Positions 26,588-35,566 of a stretch of DNA of 64,000 nt are shown here, piece after piece. The notes under the pieces are model-generated. The model was not told the origin of the DNA. It saw only the letters and a program-made list of their open reading frames with translations, and searched no databases. This stretch comes from Piscirickettsiaceae bacterium (lineage in GTDB: Bacteria > Pseudomonadota > Gammaproteobacteria > Nitrosococcales > Methylophagaceae), in the NCBI GenBank assembly GCA_024685995.1, contig JAIBDY010000001.1, positions 1 through 64,000 of the forward strand, read 5' to 3'. The translations under genes and the position numbers were made by a program. Each line of letters begins with the position of its first letter. Positions within the stretch are counted from its first letter, which is position 1.

Positions 26588-27148
26588 TTATTGACGTATG
26601 TTGTCAAGAAGTCGTTCACATCGTTGTTGCTCAATAGGCAATGTAAAAGTTGTGGACGAATCTACGATTATACCTTGCTTTAATATTCTTCTCCCTAATA
26701 ACACCGCATAATTGAACTGACTTCGGTCAACGAGGCTGAATTCACCATGATAAATATGGCCATTTAAACAAAAACTCAGTTCAACGACAGGTCGTACAGC
26801 GGGATCATGATGATGCGATTTTATTTTAACATCCCGTTTGATTGGCAGTTCAATTGGTTTGGTAGTAATTTCGTTTTGTTTGCCTTCTGTACTAAAGCGC
26901 ACCCAAGGTTGACCATCACGCTCAAAACGCTGAAGGTCAAGCGCATGAAGAGAGGATGTCTTCGCGCCAGTATCTAACTTGGCTCTGAGTTTGATTTGCC
27001 AAGGTTCTAGCACCACATATTCCAACCAGCCGGCGGTCAGGTGTTTATCCTCAACGTTTATCGTTGCCGATTTAGCCACGGTAACGCCAATGGGCATCAT
27101 CAACAAAGAGATGACCCAGAATGTCCAAGCTGACTTAATTCCCATCAT
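26588..27148 (-). CDS. Retropepsin-like protease (annotated ATP-dependent zinc protease family)
   Basis: A 186-residue protein with a signal peptide or anchor (about 8-27) and a single retropepsin-like domain. The aspartic-protease motif Asp59-Thr60-Gly61-Ala62 lies in RAKLDTGAKTSSLHAL, and a second conserved block YAVLLGRRILKQGIIVDSS ends the fold, as in one half of a pepsin. Although the family name says zinc protease, no HExxH motif is present. It would act in the periplasm. It begins the trio with the transglutaminase-like/7TM and ATP-grasp genes, 26 bases after rapA. Confidence 0.88.
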   Translation of the reverse strand: MMGIKSAWTFWVISLLMMPIGVTVAKSATINVEDKHLTAGWLEYVVLEPWQIKLRAKLDTGAKTSSLHALDLQRFERDGQPWVRFSTEGKQNEITTKPIELPIKRDVKIKSHHHDPAVRPVVELSFCLNGHIYHGEFSLVDRSQFNYAVLLGRRILKQGIIVDSSTTFTLPIEQQRCERLLDNIRQ

Positions 27149-27174
27149 TTAACCTCAACAATTCTCATATAAAC

Positions 27175-30033
27175 CTAAGACGCCGTAACAATCGCAACAC
27201 GGACTGCATCTAAGACTAATTGGGCAGAACCTAAAGCCTCAGCCAAAGTCGCTTCCGAAGATTCTAGATGTGCTAATTCTTCGGGTCGAATGGTTTTATT
27301 GACTTCAGCTAACCGTCCTAACCTTGCTTGTTCTGGCAACATCGCCGCATGCATATCCGCAATCGCACCCTTAATAATGGCGTCTTGTTGAGATTTTGCA
27401 AGTGTTTTAGCTTGTGTTACTAAGCTATTAATCATAGGTCGTGCTCGTTTCACTAGTTCTAGTTTAGTAATTTTTGGAATACGGCCAACATATTGATTAA
27501 AGGTCACTTCATCTAATATCGTATTAAAATTATGTCCTTCGTCATCTGTCACGACACGCAAATATGAATGCGATAAAAAGCGACCTACTTGCAGAGCCTT
27601 CGGCGCAGGTACACTGATTTTAAATATTGCCTCGAGCAGTAAGGTCCCAGCGGTTAAACCATCGTAAGCTAAAGTACAAAACGCCGTATTACCAAAATCG
27701 CTACGGGTTATCATATCAAGACTACCCAATACCATCGGGTGTTCCCAACTTAAAAAAGCCATATCTTCACGATGTAATGCACGATGTCGCTTATAGGTCG
27801 CTGTCAGGCCATCTTCGGGCAGGCTTGGAAAGTGACTTTCCAGCATCTCAGCGCCTGGGGTTAAGATTACACTGTCAGCACTATGGCTTTGTTGTTCAAC
27901 GCCATATTCATCAAAAACCTTTTCCATAAAAGAGGTTAATTCGAGACTTAGACTGCTATCTTCTAAGTCAGCAATTAATTCATTCGCCACCGGCAATTTG
28001 CAAGAATTCAATTCTAATAAGCGGTTACGACCTTGTGTTAATGATGTCATTGCCGTGGCAACCAGTTCTTGAGTAAGGGTAATCAAACCAGTTAATAAGG
28101 CGGGATCGTGTGCATCACTTAAGCAGCGCGCTAATGCCTGCTCAACGCTTTGGTAAACACTACCTCCAGCCGGGAACACTCGCTCAAAGGCATTTAACCC
28201 TTCGTGATACCAGCGTAACAGGACTTCTTGCGCAGAATTTTCATAATAAGGCACATGAATTTGCACATCTTGTTGTTGCCCAATTCGATCCAAACGGCCG
28301 ATACGTTGTTCTAATAAATCAGGGTTTAAAGGTAAATCAAACAAGATTAAATGGTGCGAAAATTGGAAATTACGTCCTTCACTGCCAATTTCAGAACAAA
28401 TCAGGACTTGTGCGCCTTCTTCTTCATCAGCAAAATACGCTGCGGCTCTATCGCGGTTAATCAGTGATAATCCTTCATGAAAGACCGAGCTACGCTTGCC
28501 ATGTTGTAAGCGTAGACATTGTTCTAAATCTTGTGCTGTTTCTGCTTGGGCACAGATAACCAATACCTTTTCTTGCCGGTGTTCAGATAACCAGGTAACC
28601 AACCAAGGCACGCGCGAATCCGTATTAAGCCAATCATCGCCTAGCAACTGCTCGGGTTGTAATAGAGCGTCGGGCTCTCCGCCTAAAGCTTGATCATCAT
28701 ATGAACTTGGCGAACTGAGTGCATGCGCATGTAAGTGCCGTTCGGGAAAGCCAGTGACGACATCACGGGTGTTCCTGAATAATAAACGGCCTGTACCGTG
28801 CAGGTCTAATAAAGCATCGACAACACTTTGTTTTTCAGTCTCGAAGCTGTCTAGGTCTGCCATGGCCTTAGCCGCATCTTGTCCAAGGTAACTTTCAATC
28901 TCTGGCTTTAACGCAGCGACAGCCTCAGCATTGTCACAAGCCAATAAGGCTGATACTAAGGTACTGACAGGCTGGTAGGCGGCTTCTTGGCGCTGAAATT
29001 CAGCGAGGTCATAGTAACGTTCAGGGTCGAGTAAACGTAAACGTGCAAAATGACTTTCAATGCCCAATTGCTCCGGTGTTGCGGTTAATAATAAAAGTCC
29101 CGCGACTTCACGTGCCAAACCTTCAATACACTGATACTCAATGCTGACTTCTTGCATCGACCATTGCAGATGATGCGCCTCATCCACGATCATCAAATCC
29201 CAATCAGCGGCACAAGCTTGGCGATAAATATCTGGATTATCTTGATCAGCGAGCATCGACAGTTGACATAACACGAGCTGTGCACTGTCAAAGGGGTTAC
29301 CTTCATCGGCTTCTGTAATGGCATCAAAGCGCTCGTAGTCCATAATCGTAAAGTGCAGGTTAAACCGACGCAACAACTCGACTAGCCATTGATGCACAAG
29401 ACTATCCGGCACGACCACTAATATGCGTTGCGCTCGTCCAGTTAACAATTGTTGATGGGCAATTAAGCCGGCCTCAATGGTTTTGCCTAAACCAACTTCG
29501 TCGGCCAATAAGACCCGCGGTGCAAAGCGTTGTGCCACCTGATGTGCAATATAAATTTGATGCGGCAATAATTGTACGCGAGGGCCCATCAAACCAAAAA
29601 CCGAAGACTGCTCTAAACGGTATTGGTGCGCTAATGCTTCGGTGCGTAATTCGAACTGACGATTTTTATCAATTTGGCCAGCAAATAAGCGGTCTTGTGG
29701 CTGACTAAATTGCACATGGCTACTTAAATCAAGCTCATGAATACTAATTTCTTGGCCGGCTTCATCGGTGCCATGGTAAATAATACAATGATTTAATTCG
29801 TGCAATGCCGTAATGGTGACGCTGACATTATCTTGTGTCTTTACCGCATCCCCTACGGGATAAATAACACGACTTAGTGGCGCGTTATCAGCCGCATAAG
29901 TCCGCTCTTCATTGGCCGCTGGAAAACTGATAACAACACGCCGTCCACTATTTTCTTTAACAATTCCTAACCCTAACTCTGCTTCGCTATTACTAATCCA
30001 GCGTTGCCCAATGGCAAATGTTGACTCTGACAA
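27175..30033 (-). CDS. rapA: RNA polymerase-associated Swi2/Snf2 ATPase RapA
   Basis: RapA binds core RNA polymerase and helps it recycle after transcription. The 952 residues match the enterobacterial protein. N-terminal Tudor-like domains (about 1-110) are followed by the Snf2 helicase core: LLADEVGLGKTIEAGLI (Walker A), LMIVDEAHHL (DEAH), LLLLTATPEQLG (motif III) and, in the second lobe, EQRIGRLDRIGQ (motif VI). The C-terminal spacer and Rpb2-binding parts cover the rest. It starts 15 bases after dbpA and is probably co-transcribed with it. Confidence 0.95.
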   Translation of the reverse strand: MSESTFAIGQRWISNSEAELGLGIVKENSGRRVVISFPAANEERTYAADNAPLSRVIYPVGDAVKTQDNVSVTITALHELNHCIIYHGTDEAGQEISIHELDLSSHVQFSQPQDRLFAGQIDKNRQFELRTEALAHQYRLEQSSVFGLMGPRVQLLPHQIYIAHQVAQRFAPRVLLADEVGLGKTIEAGLIAHQQLLTGRAQRILVVVPDSLVHQWLVELLRRFNLHFTIMDYERFDAITEADEGNPFDSAQLVLCQLSMLADQDNPDIYRQACAADWDLMIVDEAHHLQWSMQEVSIEYQCIEGLAREVAGLLLLTATPEQLGIESHFARLRLLDPERYYDLAEFQRQEAAYQPVSTLVSALLACDNAEAVAALKPEIESYLGQDAAKAMADLDSFETEKQSVVDALLDLHGTGRLLFRNTRDVVTGFPERHLHAHALSSPSSYDDQALGGEPDALLQPEQLLGDDWLNTDSRVPWLVTWLSEHRQEKVLVICAQAETAQDLEQCLRLQHGKRSSVFHEGLSLINRDRAAAYFADEEEGAQVLICSEIGSEGRNFQFSHHLILFDLPLNPDLLEQRIGRLDRIGQQQDVQIHVPYYENSAQEVLLRWYHEGLNAFERVFPAGGSVYQSVEQALARCLSDAHDPALLTGLITLTQELVATAMTSLTQGRNRLLELNSCKLPVANELIADLEDSSLSLELTSFMEKVFDEYGVEQQSHSADSVILTPGAEMLESHFPSLPEDGLTATYKRHRALHREDMAFLSWEHPMVLGSLDMITRSDFGNTAFCTLAYDGLTAGTLLLEAIFKISVPAPKALQVGRFLSHSYLRVVTDDEGHNFNTILDEVTFNQYVGRIPKITKLELVKRARPMINSLVTQAKTLAKSQQDAIIKGAIADMHAAMLPEQARLGRLAEVNKTIRPEELAHLESSEATLAEALGSAQLVLDAVRVAIVTAS

Positions 30034-30048
30034 GTGACTACCTCAAAA

Positions 30049-31431
30049 CTAACGGATTTTACGGGCACGAACACTGCGCCCTTTTACTTTACCTTGCGCC
30101 AAATAATTCATGGCTTGTCGTAATGCTGTCCGTTCTACGGCAACATAACTCGACAGTTCAAATATATCTATTTTACCAATTTGCGACCCCATTAAACCGG
30201 CTTCGCCTGTTAATGCACCCAAAATATCGCCTGGGCGGAGTTTATTTTTTCGCCCTGCATCGAGTTGGATTGTCACCATTTGAGGTTGCAAGCTGAAATT
30301 GGCATCACGATTTAATGACGCAGGATGGTCAATAATGCTTGGTTTTTTTTGATAATCAGCAACAGCTTTAACGCGGACCTGTTCTGATTCAGTAAATAAA
30401 CTCAATGCAATACCTTTTTCACCCGCCCGGCCTGTACGTCCAATCCGATGCACATAAATCTCCGGATCACGGGGTAACTCATAATTAATGACCGCCTGTA
30501 GTGCTTTGATATCTAAACCTCGAGCGGCCACATCGGTGGCCACCAGTACCGAGCAGCTATTATTGGCAAACCGCACAAGGACTTGATCGCGCTCACGTTG
30601 CTCTAAATCACCATGAATGGCCAAAGCCTCTATCTCATGATCGCGCAACCAAACAGCCACTTCGTCGCATTGCTTTTTGGTATGACAAAACACTACCGTT
30701 GATTCCGGTTGATAATGTTCAAATAAGGCTAATAGCGTATTATTGCGTTCATGTTTATTGATTTCATAAAACAACTGTTCAATCACGCTCGCTTGATGGT
30801 CTGATTCCACTGTCACCATCAACGGAGTTTGTTGAAAACGACGACTGATTTGTTGGATTGTGTCTGGGTAAGTGGCAGAAAACAATAAGGTTTGGCGCGA
30901 CGAGGGCGTTTGCTCAATAATGTCTTGCATCACATCAATAAAGCCCATATCTAACATCCGATCGGCTTCGTCCAACACTAATGTGGTTAAACCATCTAAC
31001 TTTAAAGTCGACTTGCGTAAATGATCTTGTATCCGCCCAGGCGTGCCGACGACGATATGCGCACCATGTTCTAACGAACCAACCTGCGGCCCGAGAGGTT
31101 TACCCCCACACAACACCACCAGTTTGATATTAGATGTGGCGCGCGCCAAGCGACGAATTTCTTTACCTACTTGGTCAGCCAACTCACGGGTCGGGCACAA
31201 GACCAAAGCTTGCACACCAAAAAAGCGAGGGTTGATTTTATTGAGTAAGCCCAAGCCAAAAGCCGCGGTCTTGCCGCTGCCGGTCTTGGCTTTCGCAATC
31301 ACATCCTTGCCCTGCAAAATGGCCGGTAAGCTTTGCGCTTGGATCGGCGTCATGGTGTGATATCCCAAAGACGTTAAGTTAGTCAGTTGCGCTTTAGATA
31401 ATGAAAGAGATGAAAAAGCCGCCTGAGCCAT
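30049..31431 (-). CDS. dbpA: ATP-dependent RNA helicase DbpA
   Basis: A DEAD-box helicase that acts on 23S rRNA hairpin 92 during 50S assembly. Residues 1-370 carry the DEAD core: Q motif, AKTGSGKT (Lys54), LDEADRML, SATYP and HRIGRTGRAG. The last 75 residues form the specific RNA-binding domain (MVTIQLDAGRKNKLRPGDIL, then IGKIDIFELSSYVAVE). The 460-residue length and N-terminus fit E. coli DbpA. No Shine-Dalgarno is seen before the ATG; a strong hairpin lies at 31437-31467, only five bases from the start codon. Confidence 0.95.
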   Translation of the reverse strand: MAQAAFSSLSLSKAQLTNLTSLGYHTMTPIQAQSLPAILQGKDVIAKAKTGSGKTAAFGLGLLNKINPRFFGVQALVLCPTRELADQVGKEIRRLARATSNIKLVVLCGGKPLGPQVGSLEHGAHIVVGTPGRIQDHLRKSTLKLDGLTTLVLDEADRMLDMGFIDVMQDIIEQTPSSRQTLLFSATYPDTIQQISRRFQQTPLMVTVESDHQASVIEQLFYEINKHERNNTLLALFEHYQPESTVVFCHTKKQCDEVAVWLRDHEIEALAIHGDLEQRERDQVLVRFANNSCSVLVATDVAARGLDIKALQAVINYELPRDPEIYVHRIGRTGRAGEKGIALSLFTESEQVRVKAVADYQKKPSIIDHPASLNRDANFSLQPQMVTIQLDAGRKNKLRPGDILGALTGEAGLMGSQIGKIDIFELSSYVAVERTALRQAMNYLAQGKVKGRSVRARKIR

Positions 31432-31436
31432 AAAAT

Positions 31437-31467
31437 ATGATCACTGTCGAAAAAAAACAGTGATCAT
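31437..31467 (-). promoter_or_regulatory. Hairpin immediately upstream of the dbpA start codon
   Basis: Bases 31437-31447 and 31457-31467 are perfect 11-base inverted arms around a nine-base loop. On the minus strand the loop is TTTTTTTCG. The hairpin ends five bases before the dbpA ATG, occupying the whole ribosome-binding region. It could be the terminator of the upstream rhodanese-like gene, but its position also suits translational control of dbpA. Confidence 0.55.
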
Positions 31468-31492
31468 ACCAGAGCACACAATCAGTTTTAAT

Positions 31493-31915
31493 TTAATTGT
31501 CTACAGAAAGTCCAGCTGCTTGCCATTCTTTGAGGCCGCCTTTGAATATATAAACATCTGTCACCCCAACGCTGTCCAAGAACTGTACCACTGGCATGGG
31601 GATTAAGCCCTTCATAGGAATCAAAATAACAGGTTTTGAACTATCTTTTAAACTTGCAGTGCCATCAATAAATGTAATCCCCGGCATATTGATAGCACCT
31701 GGAATATGGCCTTTTTCATAGGTTCGTTTTTCAGCTAGGTCGATAAGCAACGCTTGTTGTTGCTCAATCAAATCTAAGACTTGTTCGGCTTTAATCTCAA
31801 CGGTGCTGCCACCAAAACTTTTGTCTAGTCGTTTAACCGCAAAAATAATAATCAACCCTATTAAAAGCAGCACTGCCCACCAATAATGAGCAACTAGCTC
31901 AGAAAAATTCTCCAT
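31493..31915 (-). CDS. Membrane-anchored rhodanese-like protein without catalytic cysteine
   Basis: A 140-residue protein with one N-terminal membrane helix (about 11-27) and a rhodanese domain (about 40-137). LLIDLAEKRTYEKGHIPGAINMPG and the C-terminal FKGGLKEWQAAGL are typical. The active-site loop, which normally begins with Cys, reads VILIPMKG, placing Pro100 where the sulfur-carrying Cys should be. It is therefore unlikely to be a sulfurtransferase and may serve as a binding or anchoring module. The 258-base gap upstream contains an inverted repeat. Confidence 0.85.
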   Translation of the reverse strand: MENFSELVAHYWWAVLLLIGLIIIFAVKRLDKSFGGSTVEIKAEQVLDLIEQQQALLIDLAEKRTYEKGHIPGAINMPGITFIDGTASLKDSSKPVILIPMKGLIPMPVVQFLDSVGVTDVYIFKGGLKEWQAAGLSVDN

Positions 31916-32077
31916 CTTAATCCTTTGTCTAATAAGTATTTTTTCAACCGAGCCAAACCTTGAATATAACGTCTATTGAGTTGGGTGTGTATATTGGCCA
32001 TTTAGATTGTTGGGTTAGATCTTTCGCATTAATTAACAGACAAGTTGATTCGGCCGTCATTTCTGTTTTGGTTGTCA

Positions 32078-32096
32078 GCTATGGTTTGGCCATAGC
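32078..32096. repeat. Short inverted repeat in the rhodanese-yigZ divergent region
   Basis: GCTATGG at 32078-32084 and CCATAGC at 32090-32096 form perfect seven-base arms around TTTGG. It lies 78 bases before the yigZ start in a divergent promoter region, so an operator is possible; there is no further support. Confidence 0.25.
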
Positions 32097-32173
32097 GTCA
32101 CTTTCATTATCCAGTACAACTCAGATTGTAAAATGAGATTCAAAAATGCGCTTCAAAATTATAAACTAACCTA

Positions 32174-32755
32174 ATGACAACCCCTTTACAAACTCTTTAT
32201 AAGCAGACCTCAGCTGAATTTGAAATTAAGAAATCACGTTTTATAGGCGCTATTTACCCGTGCGCAACTCAACAACAAGCAGTACAACACTTAAATCAAC
32301 TCGCTAACCAACACCCTAATGCCAGTCACCTTGCTTTCGCCTGGCGTATTCGCCAGCCTGACGGTTTCATCATTGAACGATGCCATGATGCCGGTGAACC
32401 GTCGGGGACGGCAGGTCGCCCTATTCTCGCTCCACTTGAAGGCGAAAATATTATTAATGCAGTGGTCGGTGTTATTCGCTACTTTGGCGGCGTAAAACTC
32501 GGTACAGGCGGCTTGACCCGAGCTTATGGCAATGCGGCTAAAATGGCGATAGCACAAGCCGTGTTTCAACCTTGGGTTGAAATGACCGAGTTTGAGTTGG
32601 ACGTGGACTATAGCGAATTGCAAAGATTAGAATACCAAATCAACAAATGTCAGGGTCAGATTATTGACCAGCAGTTTAGTGACCAGGTGAAAGTGCGAAT
32701 ATTATTGCCGTTAGCTGAAAAGCAGGCCTTGATGCAGCAGTTTGTTGCTTACTAA
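32174..32755 (+). CDS. yigZ: YigZ family protein (IMPACT-like)
   Basis: A 193-residue member of the YigZ/IMPACT family. The N-terminal UPF0029 domain has SEFEIKKSRFIG-type residues, ASHLAFAWRI, the conserved DAGEPSGTAGRPILAPL, and YFGGVKLGTGGLTRAYG. A smaller C-terminal domain (about 135-193, DUF1949-like) follows. Eukaryotic IMPACT regulates Gcn2; the bacterial protein's role is not established. Its last four bases overlap the end of the convergent PilZ gene. Confidence 0.93.
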   Translation: MTTPLQTLYKQTSAEFEIKKSRFIGAIYPCATQQQAVQHLNQLANQHPNASHLAFAWRIRQPDGFIIERCHDAGEPSGTAGRPILAPLEGENIINAVVGVIRYFGGVKLGTGGLTRAYGNAAKMAIAQAVFQPWVEMTEFELDVDYSELQRLEYQINKCQGQIIDQQFSDQVKVRILLPLAEKQALMQQFVAY

Positions 32756-33048
32756 ATAAACTCGATAGCAAAGCCGACATTATCTTCTAAGCGTACCACT
32801 TTCGCATCCAGAATAGGCGCACCTTCGAACTCTAACGTCTGAACTCTAACCCGTTGTTGTAACTTAATAAATCGAGTGTCTGAGCAAAATAGATACAAAC
32901 CTGACTCTGAAAAATCACGCATTTCAAAAGTATAGACTTCGGTTTCAGCACTGACCTGTATATTGGCTTGATGCTTTATACGCTCATGTTTGCGTAGATC
33001 CTGCTTCGCCATCTTTGGCGCATTTTTGCGGTAATCGTTTGCAGTCAT
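32752..33048 (-). CDS. Single-domain PilZ protein
   Basis: A 98-residue PilZ domain. The c-di-GMP-binding pattern is present in part: KHERIKHQANIQV carries Arg/Lys residues where RxxxR is expected, and RDFSESGLYLF fits the D/N-x-S-x-x-G motif. The first motif is not a perfect RxxxR, so binding strength is uncertain. Together with lapD it implies c-di-GMP signalling in this organism. Single gene, convergent with yigZ. Confidence 0.88.
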   Translation of the reverse strand: MTANDYRKNAPKMAKQDLRKHERIKHQANIQVSAETEVYTFEMRDFSESGLYLFCSDTRFIKLQQRVRVQTLEFEGAPILDAKVVRLEDNVGFAIEFI

Positions 33049-33193
33049 TAAAAGCTACCTTTTATTTTAATAAATCAATAAAAATACTGATTACAATGGC
33101 TTACCTTTACAACGTCTAGTCGATTATAAACATAAACACCTAACTTGACTACCTTTGTGAATCAACGAATTTCAATCAGGCGGACAGGAGTGC

Positions 33194-33916
33194 CTAAAAA
33201 GCGATTAGGCTCGTAATTAAACCAATCCCCCCCCCAAACACCCCACCCCAAACGACCAACCAGCCTAGATGTTGACGTATCATCGTTTGAATAATGTCTT
33301 TGACCATGTGAGGCGTAAGTTCATTTAAGCGAGCTGTGACAATATGCTCAACTTGTAGAAATAACTCTTCGCTGACCGGTGCACTACTTAATTTTGTTTT
33401 GACACTGTGTTGAAATGAAGGACTATGGGCCACGTCATTTAATGCTACTTTCATTTTGGTGATAAAGGGCTCTTTTAATGGCGTGATTGCGGCTTCCCCG
33501 CCGACCATGGCTAACATACCGCCAAACGATGAATTCATAATGGTGTCAACCAAGCCGGCAAATGTTGGAGATAAATCCGTTTCGTTAATCACTTGCGAAA
33601 AATCCAGCGTATGATGATCATCTTCTGTCACCATCTCTGTGAAAAAACGGTCCAAGTTTTCTTGGCTAAAAAACTGTTCCATGACCAACGCATGAATACC
33701 CGCTTTAAAATCTTCAAAACGGGCACTGATAACACCTGACCCGTAGAGGCCAGGTACTTTCTCAAACAGCATATGTACAGCAAGCCAATTGGTCACACCG
33801 CCGGCGAGTGCAAACAAGCCCGTGGTGATCAATACCTCTTTTAACTGTCCTTCAGATGCTGTTCCTGCCACTATTAAACTGGCAGCAACAACGTTGGTGA
33901 TAATGCTCTTATTCAT
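33194..33916 (-). CDS. DUF445 family membrane protein
   Basis: A 240-residue protein with hydrophobic segments at the N-terminus (about 7-45, including LFALAGGVTNWLAVHMLFEKVPGLYGSG, typical of DUF445) and at the C-terminus (WLVVWGGVFGGGIGL). A helical middle region lies between them. The function is unknown; relatives are inner-membrane proteins. A run of nine C on the plus strand (33227-33235) encodes the C-terminal glycines. It overlaps the upstream small gene by eight bases and so is translationally coupled. Confidence 0.85.
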   Translation of the reverse strand: MNKSIITNVVAASLIVAGTASEGQLKEVLITTGLFALAGGVTNWLAVHMLFEKVPGLYGSGVISARFEDFKAGIHALVMEQFFSQENLDRFFTEMVTEDDHHTLDFSQVINETDLSPTFAGLVDTIMNSSFGGMLAMVGGEAAITPLKEPFITKMKVALNDVAHSPSFQHSVKTKLSSAPVSEELFLQVEHIVTARLNELTPHMVKDIIQTMIRQHLGWLVVWGGVFGGGIGLITSLIAF

Positions 33917-34193
33917 TTGTCCACTTAGTTAATGCATCAATCACAGCTTTTGCTTGATCTTTACTTGAAATATTAAATTTTGAACGCTGAGTATATTCAC
34001 CATTACGTTTTTGGTAACGGCGGATGGTATATTTATCAGGACCAAACTCTCCTTTTTTACGATCAAGATCTTGGTAACGGAACATCAGGGTTGCCCATGC
34101 GCCTTTAGTCAATACGACTTTATCAAGTTCTTTAACGGTCATTTCTTCGCCTTCCATGTATTCGACCGTGAGTTCATCTACTGTTTCTGCCAT
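33909..34193 (-). CDS. Small conserved hypothetical protein
   Basis: A 94-residue soluble, strongly charged protein. The middle is a run of alternating basic and aromatic residues (TIRRYQKRNGEYTQRSKFNI), preceded by LTKGAWATLMFRYQDLD, suggesting a small beta sheet that could bind nucleic acid, and followed by an amphipathic helix. I have seen similar short proteins annotated as hypothetical in proteobacteria but cannot name the family. It precedes and overlaps the DUF445 gene and follows the M18 aminopeptidase gene by 14 bases. Confidence 0.75.
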   Translation of the reverse strand: MAETVDELTVEYMEGEEMTVKELDKVVLTKGAWATLMFRYQDLDRKKGEFGPDKYTIRRYQKRNGEYTQRSKFNISSKDQAKAVIDALTKWTNE

Positions 34194-34207
34194 TTTAAAT
34201 CCTTAGT

Positions 34208-35515
34208 TTAAATTGAATAATTATAAAATTGTGTCATGACCCGGCAAAGTTGATAAGCATCTCGGCTACCGGCCAATTCTCTGATCGAATGCATTGCATA
34301 ACTCGGTAAACCGACATCAAGCGTTCTGACGCCCAAGCTGCCAGCCGTAATCGGACCAATCGTACTTCCACAGCTCATATCACTACGCACGACGAAATCT
34401 TGCACTGGCACCGCAACTTGCTGACAAAGTCGACGAAAAATAGCACTGGTTTCGCTATTCGTCGCATAACGTTGATTTGCATTGCTTTTAATGACGGGCC
34501 CTTGATTGAGTTTTGGGCCATGTTCTGCATCATGTTTCTCTGCGAAGTTGGGGTGAATGGCATGGGCATTATCGACCGAAATCATGAGTGACCGTTGAAT
34601 CGCGCGATGGTAATGCTCATTATCTTGGCATAAGCGCAGTAACACGGATTCTAAAAATGGCCCTTGAGCCCCCGAGCTTGATTGACTGCCGACTTCTTCG
34701 TGGTCACTACAGACCAAGATATTGGCTTGGTCTAGGCCACTATTGATGATGGCTTCTAAGCCGACAAAACAGCTTAATAAGTTATCCAAACGCGCGCTAC
34801 TGATGAAGTCGTCATGTAAGCCCGTTACTGCAGCGCCTTGGGTATCATAAAAGCAAATTTCATAATCTAATACAGTGTGGATCTCAAGATCGGAGCTTTG
34901 TATTGAGAGTTGTTGCTGCAATAGGGTTCTAAAATCAGTAGTGTCATCCGCTACACCATGCATCAAAATAGGCGGTAATTGTTCTTGTGCATTGACCGTT
35001 TTATTACTGTTCGCTTCTCGATCAAGGTGAATGGCTAAGCTCGGGATGGTGGCGATGGCTTTTTTAAAGTCAACCAAGGTGTGTTGTAGAGTGTGATTGT
35101 TATCGAGGTAACTCACGCGCCCAGCCATGGATAGGTCACGATCGAACCATGGATTTAATAACGCCCCACCATAGACCTCGACGGCCAACTGATATAAACC
35201 TTGTTCTACTTTCTCTGGATTAGGCTTCACTTTCAAACAGGGACTATCGGTATGGGCCCCCATCATTTTAAAGCCCGTTTCAGCCAAATCGGTTTCGGGT
35301 AAGGTCAATGCGATAATTGAGGATGCGTTACGCGTCACGAAATAACGCCCCGGCGCCAGGTCGCGCCAGCTGTCCCGTTCGTCCAAGCGTGTAAAACCCT
35401 CCGACTCAAGCTTCGACGCCATTGTCATCACTGCGTGGAAAGGTGTCGGCGAGGCATCTAAAAACTCACACAATGCGTGATTAAAAGCCGATGTTTTATC
35501 TTTGTCCGTCATCAT
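34208..35515 (-). CDS. M18 family metalloaminopeptidase (ApeB-like)
   Basis: A 435-residue aspartyl-type aminopeptidase of family M18. Zinc-site motifs include [14 protein letters not shown] (His and Asp), [11 protein letters not shown] (the Asp-His-Glu-Glu run), [12 protein letters not shown] and, near the end, the metal-ligand His in [14 protein letters not shown]. These dinuclear zinc enzymes are large cytosolic oligomers that remove N-terminal acidic or neutral residues. Two adjacent ATG codons begin the frame; no clear ribosome-binding site. Probably leads the unit with the 94-residue and DUF445 genes. Confidence 0.93.
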   Translation of the reverse strand: MMTDKDKTSAFNHALCEFLDASPTPFHAVMTMASKLESEGFTRLDERDSWRDLAPGRYFVTRNASSIIALTLPETDLAETGFKMMGAHTDSPCLKVKPNPEKVEQGLYQLAVEVYGGALLNPWFDRDLSMAGRVSYLDNNHTLQHTLVDFKKAIATIPSLAIHLDREANSNKTVNAQEQLPPILMHGVADDTTDFRTLLQQQLSIQSSDLEIHTVLDYEICFYDTQGAAVTGLHDDFISSARLDNLLSCFVGLEAIINSGLDQANILVCSDHEEVGSQSSSGAQGPFLESVLLRLCQDNEHYHRAIQRSLMISVDNAHAIHPNFAEKHDAEHGPKLNQGPVIKSNANQRYATNSETSAIFRRLCQQVAVPVQDFVVRSDMSCGSTIGPITAGSLGVRTLDVGLPSYAMHSIRELAGSRDAYQLCRVMTQFYNYSI

Positions 35516-35566
35516 AACGTGTGTTGTATGCCTAAAAAGTGCTAATGATACCGAAAATCAGCGACT

